Shown: positions 1 through 7,251 of the stretch, in pieces
Layout of the letters: every line of letters starts with the position of its first letter
How positions within the stretch are numbered: position 1 is the stretch's first letter
From: CAYMRB01 sp964392615
Lineage (GTDB): Bacteria > Planctomycetota > UBA8108
DNA: 16,113 bases
NCBI GenBank assembly: GCA_964392615.1
Contig: CAYMRB010000223.1
Coordinates: forward strand, 1 to 16,113
Direction: 5' to 3'
The notes under the pieces: model-generated
Databases searched by the model: none
What the model saw: only the letters and a program-made list of their open reading frames with translations
Told to the model about the DNA's origin: nothing
Position numbers and translations under genes: made by a program

Positions 1-226
1 AAGAGCTCCTCGCTCGCGTGGCTGTTTCTGTTCCGGTCCTCCGGCGGCGTGTCCGGAGGCAGCGGACTGCGACGATTCGGGTGAGGTCGACATCGTCGAC
101 GCGATCTACACGCTCGAGTACCTGTTCAATCGAGGGCCCGCGCCGCCGGAGCCGTTTCCCGAATGCGGCGAGGTGGAGGGAGTGACGGTCGAGGATTGCC
201 CGCCGGAGTCGACGGCGTGTGCGTGA
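1..226 (+). CDS. Dockerin-like secreted protein, 3' end only (probable frameshift)
   Basis: This is the C-terminal end of a gene that begins outside the window; the reading frame starts at base 2 and stops with TGA at 224-226. The visible part holds one clear EF-hand-like Ca-binding loop (D-C-D-D-S-G-E-V-D-I-V-D), the helix that follows it (A-I-Y-T-L-E-Y-L-F), a Pro-rich stretch ending P-E-C-G, and the tail E-D-C-P-P-E-S-T-A-C-A. The same order of elements ends the next gene, so the two are tandem paralogues, 17 bases apart and probably co-transcribed. Before about base 38 this frame looks unnatural. The expected helix (S-S-L-A-W-L-F-L-F) is found instead in frame 1, which suggests a one-base shift between about 31 and 45. 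Such proteins are normally exported; their partner is unknown. Confidence 0.7.
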   Translation, partial: RAPRSRGCFCSGPPAACPEAADCDDSGEVDIVDAIYTLEYLFNRGPAPPEPFPECGEVEGVTVEDCPPESTACA

Positions 227-243
227 GAGAGGATTCGACGACG

Positions 244-1281
244 ATGAGAACGCTCCTGGTCATCCTTTCGGCATTCGTTGCGAGTGCGGCGTCGGCGCAG
301 ACGAATGCGCGCGTTACGTTCAGCCTCGACGGGCCGTGCGGGGAGACTCTCGTCGGCCCGCCGGGCAGCACGCTTGACGACGGGACGGGCGGGGCGCCTC
401 ACTTCGGGAGCACGGTCAACGGTCGGCCGGGGACGCCTCGCGGTCGTCCCGGGAATACCTGGGACATCGTCCTGACGGCCACGGATACTCCGCGCCACTG
501 CAGAGGTGTCGTCGTGTGGCGGTTCGGAGTCGCAGCCGAGGGTGCCCTGAGGATCGTCGACATCACGACCGACGGCACGGCTGGCTGCTTCGCGGGCCTG
601 TTCCGTGAGTGCCGACGCGATGGCGGCATCGAGTATACGACGCTCACTGGCCCACCGGACGGCCGCGGCCCTCGGACAGACGAGAATGCGGGCGCCGCGT
701 CCATTATCGTCCTGACGTTCACGGGTCTGGCTCAACTGGGGGAGGGCTCTCACACGATCTGCAAGGTCCGCGTGTCGGGTGAGTTTCCCGCCGTCGACGG
801 AGAGATCCGGCCGGCGCGCCTGTTCTTCACGACTCGCTTCGTCGCGGACGACGTGCCGTACTCGCTGCTCGCCGAGACGTGCGGTCGAGAGATCACGCTC
901 GATCACGGCGACCCACCCCTCACCGTCGAAGACTGCACCGTCTACCTCAAGGCCTCCTCCGTCGCGCCCTTCGCCCGCTGCGACGCCAACGCTGACGGGC
1001 GCCTGCAGATCTCCGACGTGGTCTGGATGCTCACCGAGCTCTTCGTCGGCGGTGCGACGACGGCGTGCCGCGCCGCGGCGGATTGTGACGGCGATGGCGA
1101 GCGCAACATCTCGGACAGCCTCTACGCGCTGTCGTACCTGTTCCTCGGCGGGCCGCGGCCGCCGGCGCCGTACCCGGAGTGCGGGCGGCTCGACATTCCT
1201 GTTGAGGAGTGCCCGCCGGAGTCGACAGGTTGCGGGGGGGACCGACGATTCCTCGCGGCTCCTTCCGATCCGCGCTCATGA
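244..1281 (+). CDS. Secreted protein with cohesin-like body and C-terminal dockerin-like Ca-binding repeat
   Basis: A 345-residue protein, presumably exported. ATG at 244 was chosen because it begins a classic signal peptide (M-R-T-L-L-V-I-L-S-A-F, then A-A-S-A before Gln19) and has a purine-rich stretch upstream. A longer reading from 163 would overlap the previous gene and bury the signal. Residues about 20-240 are beta-rich with several Cys and resemble the cohesin-like domains of planctomycetal repeat proteins (recognised from memory; moderate confidence). Two EF-hand-like loops follow: residues 247-258 (D-A-N-A-D-G-R-L-Q-I-S-D) and 280-291 (D-C-D-G-D-G-E-R-N-I-S-D). Each precedes a helix ending L-F-x-G-G, as in dockerin type I repeats. 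The tail E-E-C-P-P-E-S-T-G-C matches the upstream paralogue, but here 15 extra residues follow after a run of seven G at 1234-1240. The molecular role is unknown; Ca-dependent adhesion or assembly at the cell surface is an inference. Confidence 0.85.
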   Translation: MRTLLVILSAFVASAASAQTNARVTFSLDGPCGETLVGPPGSTLDDGTGGAPHFGSTVNGRPGTPRGRPGNTWDIVLTATDTPRHCRGVVVWRFGVAAEGALRIVDITTDGTAGCFAGLFRECRRDGGIEYTTLTGPPDGRGPRTDENAGAASIIVLTFTGLAQLGEGSHTICKVRVSGEFPAVDGEIRPARLFFTTRFVADDVPYSLLAETCGREITLDHGDPPLTVEDCTVYLKASSVAPFARCDANADGRLQISDVVWMLTELFVGGATTACRAAADCDGDGERNISDSLYALSYLFLGGPRPPAPYPECGRLDIPVEECPPESTGCGGDRRFLAAPSDPRS

Positions 1282-1326
1282 GCGTTCATTCGCGGTTTCC
1301 TCCTCACCCGATACGAAGAAGCGCCC

Positions 1327-1352
1327 GCGCGCTCGGCTTGCCGAGATCGCGC
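1327..1352. terminator. Hairpin between convergent genes, possible bidirectional terminator
   Basis: GCGCG-CTCGG, loop CTTG, CCGAG, a two-base bulge AT, then CGCGC give ten paired bases. The hairpin lies in the 125-base gap between the convergent dockerin-like and nuclease genes. There is no T-run on either side, so intrinsic termination is only suggested. A 12-base palindrome, CGCTCATGAGCG (1273-1284), overlaps the stop codon of the upstream gene. Confidence 0.35.
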
Positions 1353-1406
1353 CCGACGCCGACGAGATCGAGGTCGTCGAGCGACAAGTCCGAACGGATC
1401 CTCCCG

Positions 1407-3212
1407 CTACCGCGCGCCTCGCGGCTCCCCGGCGCCACCCGCGAGCTGGTGCGAGGCCCGTGAGCGCGGCCGCATGCGGAACGTCTCGAGGAATCGCAGG
1501 ATCACCGTCCGCAGCGTCTCCGTCTCGCCCGGCTGCGCGTGGACCGCGCCGACGATGTGGCTGCCGCGGGGCGACACGGCGCTCTCGAGGTAGCCGGTCA
1601 CGTTGCAGACAGCGGGTTGGTCACGATCGCGGTGGACCAGGAAGAGCTGGCGGATCGGCTGGTGGCCCGTGGCGGGATCGTGGATGAGCCACAGGTACTC
1701 CGACACGTCGCGAAGCTTCTCCAGCAGCTTGTGGAATCGCCGGCCGCTCTTCGCGTCGAGCGCCAGGATGACCGGGTCGCGGCCCGGCACCTCGAGCTCG
1801 ATCGTCACGTCGGGGCGCAACGTGCCGGAGACGAACGCCGCGCGGTATCGCGTGCTCGCATGGCGCTCCGCCACCGGGGGGAAGTCCGGCTCGTACGTCG
1901 CCGTGACCACATCGCCGCGCGGCAGCCGGAACCGGAACTGCTGCCCGGGGGCGAGCTCCGGGCGGTAGACCTCGTCGATCAGCGTGAACGCACCGTTGCC
2001 GTCCGGCACCCCGTACATGTGCCGCAGCAGACCGACCACACGCACGAACAGCCAGTACTCGTACAGCGTCGCGAGATTGCGGAACCGCACGCGCAGTCCT
2101 TCGCCGTCGAAGCGACCGCCCGCGTTCCGTCGCGCGTCGCGCAGCGCGCGGTATGCCTCGCGATACGGCGGGCGTCCGAGGAAGATCGGCGTCGGATGCA
2201 ACGTCGTGCGCGGCGGTCCGAGCCCCTCGAGATACGGCAACCGCCGCAGCAGCTTGCGGAATCGCACCTGCAGCGCGTCGGCCTCGCGGCGGGTCGTCTC
2301 GAGACTCGCGAGCCGCGTCCGCGTCTTCGCCTCGAGCGCCGGCCCGCTCCAGCGGCTTTCCTCCTCCTCGAAGAGGTCCGTTGCGCGGCGACAATGGCGC
2401 GCCAGCGACGCCGAGCGCTCGGCGAGCCGCAGGAGCCCGTTGCGCAGATGGCGATGCTCCTCGATGTCCGTCGCGAGCTTCGGACGATCGATCAGTGTCT
2501 TCGATGGCGGATGGATACGCCCGTGCGCGTCGCGTCGCACGTCGCCGCCGCGCGCCATGTGGTGCGCCGCCTGCGAGCCGATCGGATCGCCGGGCCGCCA
2601 ACGCGCGACGACTCGCGTGCGACGCAAGGATTGGGACGGCTGCTCGCCGATCCGCAGCAGCGTCTTCTCGAGGCGCGTGAAGGTCTCTTGCAGGTGCTCG
2701 AGATCGTCCTCCGCGCTGAACGAACGCACGTCGCCGACACGACCGACGTGGCGATGCCACGTACGGCTGACGAAGTCGCGAGCCAATGCGAAGTGGACTT
2801 CCTCGAGCTCCCGGACGAGCGCCTCTTGCAGCCGCTGAAACGCCGGGTCGGCCTCGATCCGCAACGTCATCGTCAGGACCGGCGACCACTCGTAGGGCTC
2901 CTCGGCCGGGGCCTCCTCGACGACGAGGTCTGCGAGCCCGTACTGCTCGCGCAGGTACTCGCCAATCTGCACGGTCCACTCGCGGCGGTCCGGCGTCAAT
3001 CGCATGATCTCGTCGGCCTCGAGGCGCAGGCGCAGCAGCGACTCGGCTTGGCCTCGCGTCAGCGTCAGCTCCACGGGGCGGTTGGCCGACAACACCGGAC
3101 AGAACGACGGCTCGCCGGGAATCTCCCAGCTGTGCACGACGACGCGCTCGCCCGGCTCGTCCCGGGAACCCGTCGGGCGGATCAGCAGCTCACAATAGCT
3201 GGAAGTAGTCAC
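1407..3212 (-). CDS. McrC-like nuclease subunit (DUF2357 plus PD-(D/E)xK nuclease)
   Basis: A 601-residue protein, probably the nuclease partner of the AAA+ NTPase encoded immediately upstream. The first two thirds are long, charged and largely helical, as in DUF2357 proteins related to McrC. The C-terminal third has a PD-(D/E)xK-type active site: R-P-D468 at the start of a strand, E472/E474, then L-D486-A-K488 at the end of the next strand. These are the acidic residues and lysine that bind the metal and cut nucleic acid in this fold. The start is GTG at 3212 with GGAG just before it. This gives a 23-base overlap with the NTPase gene and so likely translational coupling; the next internal Met is too far in. 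The last 30 or so residues are low-complexity (Arg, Ala, Gly) and may not be part of the fold. McrBC enzymes use NTP-driven translocation before cleavage; whether this one targets modified DNA or RNA cannot be read from the sequence. Confidence 0.85.
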   Translation of the reverse strand: MTTSSYCELLIRPTGSRDEPGERVVVHSWEIPGEPSFCPVLSANRPVELTLTRGQAESLLRLRLEADEIMRLTPDRREWTVQIGEYLREQYGLADLVVEEAPAEEPYEWSPVLTMTLRIEADPAFQRLQEALVRELEEVHFALARDFVSRTWHRHVGRVGDVRSFSAEDDLEHLQETFTRLEKTLLRIGEQPSQSLRRTRVVARWRPGDPIGSQAAHHMARGGDVRRDAHGRIHPPSKTLIDRPKLATDIEEHRHLRNGLLRLAERSASLARHCRRATDLFEEEESRWSGPALEAKTRTRLASLETTRREADALQVRFRKLLRRLPYLEGLGPPRTTLHPTPIFLGRPPYREAYRALRDARRNAGGRFDGEGLRVRFRNLATLYEYWLFVRVVGLLRHMYGVPDGNGAFTLIDEVYRPELAPGQQFRFRLPRGDVVTATYEPDFPPVAERHASTRYRAAFVSGTLRPDVTIELEVPGRDPVILALDAKSGRRFHKLLEKLRDVSEYLWLIHDPATGHQPIRQLFLVHRDRDQPAVCNVTGYLESAVSPRGSHIVGAVHAQPGETETLRTVILRFLETFRMRPRSRASHQLAGGAGEPRGAR

Positions 3213-5649
3213 TCTCCGGATCCTCGGCCAGAGCCTTGAGCGCCTCCGCCGTGCGGCGGAATCGGCCCGGAGGCAACATCTTCTGCAGCTCCGCCAGGAG
3301 CTCCGTGTATCGCGGCGCGGTCGGACGCAGTCGGGGCACGACGTTTTGCAGGAGCGCGAGGTCGAGCGCCGGATCCTCGCCGACGAGCTCGTGTGCCGAG
3401 CCGACGTACCGCAGGATGCGATCCCGCAGTCGGAAGCCGAGACCGAGACGCGAACTGCGCAGCAGCTGGTCGACCTGGAGCAGCAGGTCGACGGGCTCGC
3501 CGCTCGTCGTCAGCGGTCGGATCCAGCTCGCGTAGACGTCGACGTGGACCGGCTCGATCGCGACCGCAGCGGGGCTCTCCTCCGCGGTGTCGAGACCGAG
3601 CCGCAGATCGGGGTCGTCGAACGTCACGATCGGCGCGCGGTCGATCACCTTCGGGCTGAAGAAGTGCGTCGTCTCGTCGACGTTCACCGTGCCGACGAAT
3701 CGCAGGTTGGCGCCGAGGGGCAGCCGCCGGTAGGGCGAGTACGGATCGTCCGCCGAGCCGACACCGCGCGACCAGAGCTTCAGGTGGCGCTCCGCCTCGG
3801 GTTGCTCGAGCTGGCTCAGGAATTGTGCGAAGTAGTGCTCGACCCGCGCGAGGTTCATCTCGTCGAGGCAGACGACGTAGAGGCCGCCACGGCCGCGCTT
3901 GGCATCCTCGTGCGCGGTGATCAATCGATCGACGAGCCCGCACGGCGACGGCTCGTAACGACCGGACAGCGCGTTGAACGAGCCGATGACGTCGCGGTCG
4001 TCGAGCCAATCCGGACGCACCGGAACGATCAGGTACTCGTCTTCCCAGCCGAGCGCCTTCGCGTAGAGGCGCGGCAGCGAACTCTTGCCGCGGCCGCTGG
4101 GGCCGGACAGGATCGTCCAGATGCCGGTCTTGACGAGGACGTGAAAGTTGACCAGGTCCTCGCGCTCGAACACGAAGCCGTGGCTCGCGGTGACGATCTC
4201 GAATTGGCGCAGGAAGCCCTCTTCGTCGATCTCGCCGCGTTCCTTCGCCGTCTCGAGGTACGAAGGCAACTCGAGGCGATGGGCGCGGGCCGTTCCCGTT
4301 CCGTCACCGCCGGCAGTGATCAGGCCGAGACGCTGCAGGAGCGGCAGCTGAGCGACGATCTCGTCACCGAGGCGCTGCGCGTCGTCGCGATACGTTTTCG
4401 CGAGCCCCTCGAGGCGCTCCACCATCACCTTCTCGTTGTGCTCGAGCGCCCGCTCGCGTTCGTCGAGCCGCGTGATGCGTTCGTGGTTGCGCTCCTCGAA
4501 CTCCCGCTCCCAGGCTTCGAGGCGCGTTTGGTATTCTTCCTGCGCACCCGCGACGCGTTCGTTCAGACGCTCCAGGCGGCCCTCGGCCTCGGCGGTCTGG
4601 CGCTCGATCTCCTCCCGGCGACCGGCGATGGCCTCGCTGACCCGCTCCTCCGAGACCGTGTCGATGTGGAGATCGACAAGCTCGCGAAAGCCCTCCTTCG
4701 ACGCGACGGTCTCGGCGACCTTATTGCCGAGATCGATGATGCGCTGACGGCTTTCGCTGAGAGCGAGGAAACGCTCGAGCCTGCCGGGGAACCTGCCGAC
4801 CTCGGCCTTGGTCTCGAGCTCGCCCGCGCGCACGAGCACGTCGCGGTAGAGCTGGCGGTCCTTCTTCGGGATCTCCATGAGGTCGAGAGCCCACTTGACC
4901 ACCTGCGCCTCGCTGGCACCGTCGAGGCGTTCTGCGTCGCGCTCGAGGAGCGTGAGGTCGCGCTCGTGCATCAGCGTGATGTCGATGCGGCGCTCCTGAG
5001 CCTTGCCGTCCCAGCGGTTGGCGGTGTAGCTGAACTCGTGCAGGTCCGTTTCGGCCTCGAACTCGGCGCGCGGCAGCCGGTACACCGTCGGCGTGCCGGG
5101 TGTCAACGCGGCGAGGTGCAGGCGGCCACGCTCATAGTCGTACTGCGTCCGAAACGGCCCGACGACGCTGAGACCACCTCGCACGACTACGCGTCCGAGC
5201 GGCGGATATGGCCATGGAAAGCCCTGTGGGCCCAACAGCGCGTTGAGATCCGGGTGGGTTACCTTGTGGTTCAGGACCTCGACGAAGCGTCGCACTCCGG
5301 GTCGAATATCCGAGCGGCGTGCCTGGTAGTGGTCTTTCTCCGGTTCGTGGCTGTGATACTCGCGGGACCGCTCGATCGGAGCGCTCCAGATCATACCGAC
5401 GCGGATTTCCTCGGGGTGGATATCGCTTCGCAGCATCCACCACACGCGTTCGCGGTTGTGAAACTGCTCGCGTTCGAGGGGGACGCCGTTTTCGGTCAGC
5501 AGCGGGACGAGGAGGCAGAATATGTTCGTCACGCCGCGGCTTTCGACGTCGAAAGGGACTTGATCGACAGCGAGCACGACCGATTCGCCGGTCTGCAGAA
5601 GCTCGTCGATGTCGGGAGAGGCAATCGATCGGGGCTGTTGCGTGCCCAT
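3190..5649 (-). CDS. McrB-like AAA+ NTPase with long coiled coil
   Basis: An 819-residue protein and the motor and probable target-recognition subunit of a type IV-like restriction pair with the downstream nuclease. Residues about 1-330 form a region I do not recognise, possibly recognising the target. Residues about 334-440 are a Glu/Arg-rich heptad-type coiled coil (E-E-R-V-S-E-A-I, then R-L-E-R-L-N-E-R-V). The AAA+ domain begins near 480. Walker A is G516-P-S-G-R-G-K522-S. Walker B is C-L-D596-E597-M-N-L-A-R. The sensor/signature segment is F-V-G-T-V-N656-V-D-E-T, followed by V-I-D670-R671-A as candidate arginine finger. E. coli McrB has M-N-T-A-D-R-S at the signature, so this is a variant subgroup. 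ATG at 5649 has AGAGGA six bases upstream (complement of 5656-5661). The coiled coil fused to an McrB domain recalls the CnuB subunit of CoCoNuT systems; that match is from architecture only. Confidence 0.87.
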   Translation of the reverse strand: MGTQQPRSIASPDIDELLQTGESVVLAVDQVPFDVESRGVTNIFCLLVPLLTENGVPLEREQFHNRERVWWMLRSDIHPEEIRVGMIWSAPIERSREYHSHEPEKDHYQARRSDIRPGVRRFVEVLNHKVTHPDLNALLGPQGFPWPYPPLGRVVVRGGLSVVGPFRTQYDYERGRLHLAALTPGTPTVYRLPRAEFEAETDLHEFSYTANRWDGKAQERRIDITLMHERDLTLLERDAERLDGASEAQVVKWALDLMEIPKKDRQLYRDVLVRAGELETKAEVGRFPGRLERFLALSESRQRIIDLGNKVAETVASKEGFRELVDLHIDTVSEERVSEAIAGRREEIERQTAEAEGRLERLNERVAGAQEEYQTRLEAWEREFEERNHERITRLDERERALEHNEKVMVERLEGLAKTYRDDAQRLGDEIVAQLPLLQRLGLITAGGDGTGTARAHRLELPSYLETAKERGEIDEEGFLRQFEIVTASHGFVFEREDLVNFHVLVKTGIWTILSGPSGRGKSSLPRLYAKALGWEDEYLIVPVRPDWLDDRDVIGSFNALSGRYEPSPCGLVDRLITAHEDAKRGRGGLYVVCLDEMNLARVEHYFAQFLSQLEQPEAERHLKLWSRGVGSADDPYSPYRRLPLGANLRFVGTVNVDETTHFFSPKVIDRAPIVTFDDPDLRLGLDTAEESPAAVAIEPVHVDVYASWIRPLTTSGEPVDLLLQVDQLLRSSRLGLGFRLRDRILRYVGSAHELVGEDPALDLALLQNVVPRLRPTAPRYTELLAELQKMLPPGRFRRTAEALKALAEDPESDYFQLL

Positions 5650-5800
5650 ACGGGTTCCTCTGATGATTCGTTAGTGACGAGTTATTCGGTTCATTGTTGC
5701 CGTCACCGCGGAATCCTGCAATCCTCGGGCGCCGGCCGATTTGTCGGTCGACGGGCGGACAGAGGCGAGCCGTGGAGCGACCGTTTCGGGTGAGGACGTC
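5650..5800. promoter_or_regulatory. Divergent intergenic region between the restriction pair and the YIP1-family gene
   Basis: About 150 bases separate two divergently transcribed units. Bases 5661-5700 form an island that is AT-rich for this genome and probably holds the promoter of the restriction pair, but no convincing -35/-10 pair was found on the - strand. On the + strand, TTGTTG (5694-5699) and TGCAAT (5717-5722) are 17 bases apart and make a weak candidate promoter for the YIP1-family gene. The AGAGGA ribosome binding site of the NTPase gene lies at 5656-5661 (complement). Confidence 0.3.
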
Positions 5801-6589
5801 GTGACGAGCGAACAGCGGAACCTGGAGCCGATCGGTGACGGTGGGGGCGACGGCCCGGACAACCCGTTTCAGGCGCCCGCGTCGCGCAACGATCAGGGGC
5901 GGCCCGACGACGGCGGAGCGGGCGTGGACGACGACGGCGACGGTCCGCCGTGGGAGTTGCCCGGCTCGTTGTCCGATCGCTACTTTGGCACTCTGTGGGG
6001 CGTGCTGTTCCGCCCGGGGCGGCTGTTCGGAGAGTTTCGCCGGCTCGGCGGCGTCGGCGCACCAGTGATGTTTGCGTCGATCGCTTTCGTGATCGGAGGC
6101 ATCGTCGCGGGCGTCTACGGGCTGGTCGCCATCGCCGCGATGACGCATCTGGACGTGTTCGAGGAGTTCCGCTCGCTGCCCGGCATCGACCTCGAACAGC
6201 AGGGGGCTCAGCTCCAGGTCCAGACGATCGTGCTGGCCATCCTGAACGCGCCGATCATGATCGTGGCCTGCTTCATCGTCGCCGGCGTCTGGCACATGAT
6301 GTTGGCCATGCTCCGAGCGAATCCGTATCCGTTCGAGGCCACCGAACGGGTCGTGTTCTACGCGGTCGGCTCGACGTACGTCGTCCGACTCATCCCCGTG
6401 ATCGGCATCTTCTGGCCCCTATGGACGCTGATCACGGTGATCTTCGGCCTGATGAAGGTTCACCGTACCACCGGCGGCACGGCGAGCCTGGCCGTGCTTC
6501 TTCCGGTCGGCATGTGCTGCTGCTGCTGCGGCTGTTCCTATGCGGTCATCATCTCGGCCATGGTCCAGGGCGGCGGAATCCAGCCGTAG
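5801..6589 (+). CDS. YIP1-family integral membrane protein
   Basis: A 262-residue protein. GTG at 5801 was chosen because GGGTGAGG precedes it at good spacing. A TTG at 5741 would add 20 unremarkable residues. The first 55 residues are soluble, rich in Asp, Gly and Pro, and contain N-P-F-Q-A-P, resembling the N-P-[YF]-x-x-P motifs at cytoplasmic N-termini of planctomycetal membrane proteins (from memory). A Y-F-G-T-L-W-G-V-L-F-R-P motif then leads into the membrane part, as is usual at the entry to bacterial YIP1 domains. About four to five hydrophobic segments follow (A-P-V-M-F-A-S-I-A-F; T-I-V-L-A-I-L-N-A-P; V-V-F-Y-A-V-G-S; G-I-F-W-P-L-W-T-L-I; A-S-L-A-V-L-L-P). The last segment contains the unusual cysteine run C239-C243, then G-C245. 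Bacterial YIP1 proteins have no firmly assigned function. A DUF2752 gene follows seven bases later, so the two probably form one transcript. Confidence 0.75.
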   Translation: MTSEQRNLEPIGDGGGDGPDNPFQAPASRNDQGRPDDGGAGVDDDGDGPPWELPGSLSDRYFGTLWGVLFRPGRLFGEFRRLGGVGAPVMFASIAFVIGGIVAGVYGLVAIAAMTHLDVFEEFRSLPGIDLEQQGAQLQVQTIVLAILNAPIMIVACFIVAGVWHMMLAMLRANPYPFEATERVVFYAVGSTYVVRLIPVIGIFWPLWTLITVIFGLMKVHRTTGGTASLAVLLPVGMCCCCCGCSYAVIISAMVQGGGIQP

Positions 6590-6596
6590 GCTCGCG

Positions 6597-7013
6597 ATGG
6601 TCATCCGGCTGCAGCGTTGGCGCGATCGCGAGTTCGATCACGAGCTCGTCTGGAGCCTGGTCGGTCTGTCGTGCCTGATCGGCGGCTTCGTCTGGCTCGA
6701 GCTCTTCGGGCCGCCGCGGCTGGCGTGTCCGGTGAAGACCGTGACCGGCTTGCCGTGTCCGAGCTGCGGTGCGACGCGCTGTGCGCTGGCGCTCGCGCGC
6801 GGCGACGTCGGGGCAGCGCTGCGCCTGCAGCCGGGGCTCTTCGCGCTCGTCGCCCTCTCGTGTGTCTACATCCCGTACGCTCTGACCGTCGTCATCGGTC
6901 GCCTGCCGCGCGTGCGCGTGCGGCTGAGCTCGCGCGAACGGCTCGCGCTGCGCGTCGCGGTGCCGCTCGCGTTCGTCGCGTTGTGGGTCTTCCTCGTCCT
7001 CGACGGGAGATGA
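6597..7013 (+). CDS. DUF2752 family membrane protein
   Basis: A 138-residue protein starting at ATG 6597, seven bases after the stop of the YIP1-family gene, so probably co-translated with it. The family signature is complete: C44-P-V-K-T, then G-L-P-C54-P-S-C57-G-A-T-R61, followed by a short helix (A-L-A-L-A-R-G-D) and the second hydrophobic part. Three membrane segments are visible: near residues 18-36 (L-V-W-S-L-V-G-L), near 80-100 (L-F-A-L-V-A-L-S-C-V-Y), and at the C-terminus (V-P-L-A-F-V-A-L-W-V-F). The CPxCGxTR motif may bind a metal or undergo redox change; no biochemical function is established for the family. An upstream ATG at 6540 would overlap the preceding gene by 50 bases and adds an Arg/Ser-rich stretch, so it is less likely. 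Confidence 0.8.
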   Translation: MVIRLQRWRDREFDHELVWSLVGLSCLIGGFVWLELFGPPRLACPVKTVTGLPCPSCGATRCALALARGDVGAALRLQPGLFALVALSCVYIPYALTVVIGRLPRVRVRLSSRERLALRVAVPLAFVALWVFLVLDGR

Positions 7014-7192
7014 CGCACGGTCGTCTCTCGCGGCCCGGTGGCGTGCGCCGGTGAAGAGTGGACGGAGTGATACGCTGACACGCCGCAGCGCACGTAGCGG
7101 TCGTCGCCGCGACGAGCGCGGCAGGTAGACCGGGCTTCCATGCAGAATTGCGAGAAGAAGCTCGACGCTCTCTTCAGATCATCTTGACGGGC

Positions 7193-7251
7193 TTCGAAAT
7201 TGTGTCACACTACGGGTACAATGATGCGAGCCCAAGAGACGCGGATCCTCC
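7193..7251 (+). promoter_or_regulatory. Promoter with possible operator for the GntR-ABC operon
   Basis: TACAAT (7217-7222) matches five of six bases of the -10 consensus and lies 29 bases before the ATG of the regulator. TTCGAA (7193-7198) sits 18 bases upstream as a weak -35; TTGACG (7184-7189) is a better -35 hexamer but 27 bases away. Two inverted repeats overlap this promoter: TGTGTCACAC-type GTGT-C-ACAC (7202-7210) and ATTGT-N14-ACAAT (7199-7222). Operators overlapping their own promoter are usual for autoregulated GntR proteins, so these are candidate binding sites for the product of the next gene. The rest of the gap (7014-7192) shows only a small GC-rich hairpin (7101-7115). Confidence 0.4.

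Noticed and set aside
1231..1281. Run of seven G followed by a 15-residue tail not shared with the paralogue, suspected indel
   Set aside because: Shifting the frame by one base either way gives no nearby stop; the original frame ends soonest, so no correction is supported.
1539..3239. A 566-codon open frame on the + strand opposite the nuclease gene
   Set aside because: Antisense shadow of a gene with an intact PD-(D/E)xK site.
3346..5793. An 815-codon open frame on the + strand opposite the NTPase gene
   Set aside because: Its translation is low in motifs and rich in Arg/Asp/Leu/Val as expected from the antisense of a GC-rich gene; the - strand frame carries complete Walker motifs.
7101..7115. 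Small hairpin TCGTCG-CCG-CGACGA after the DUF2752 gene as a terminator
   Set aside because: Short stem, three-base loop, no T-run; such structures are frequent by chance at this GC content.
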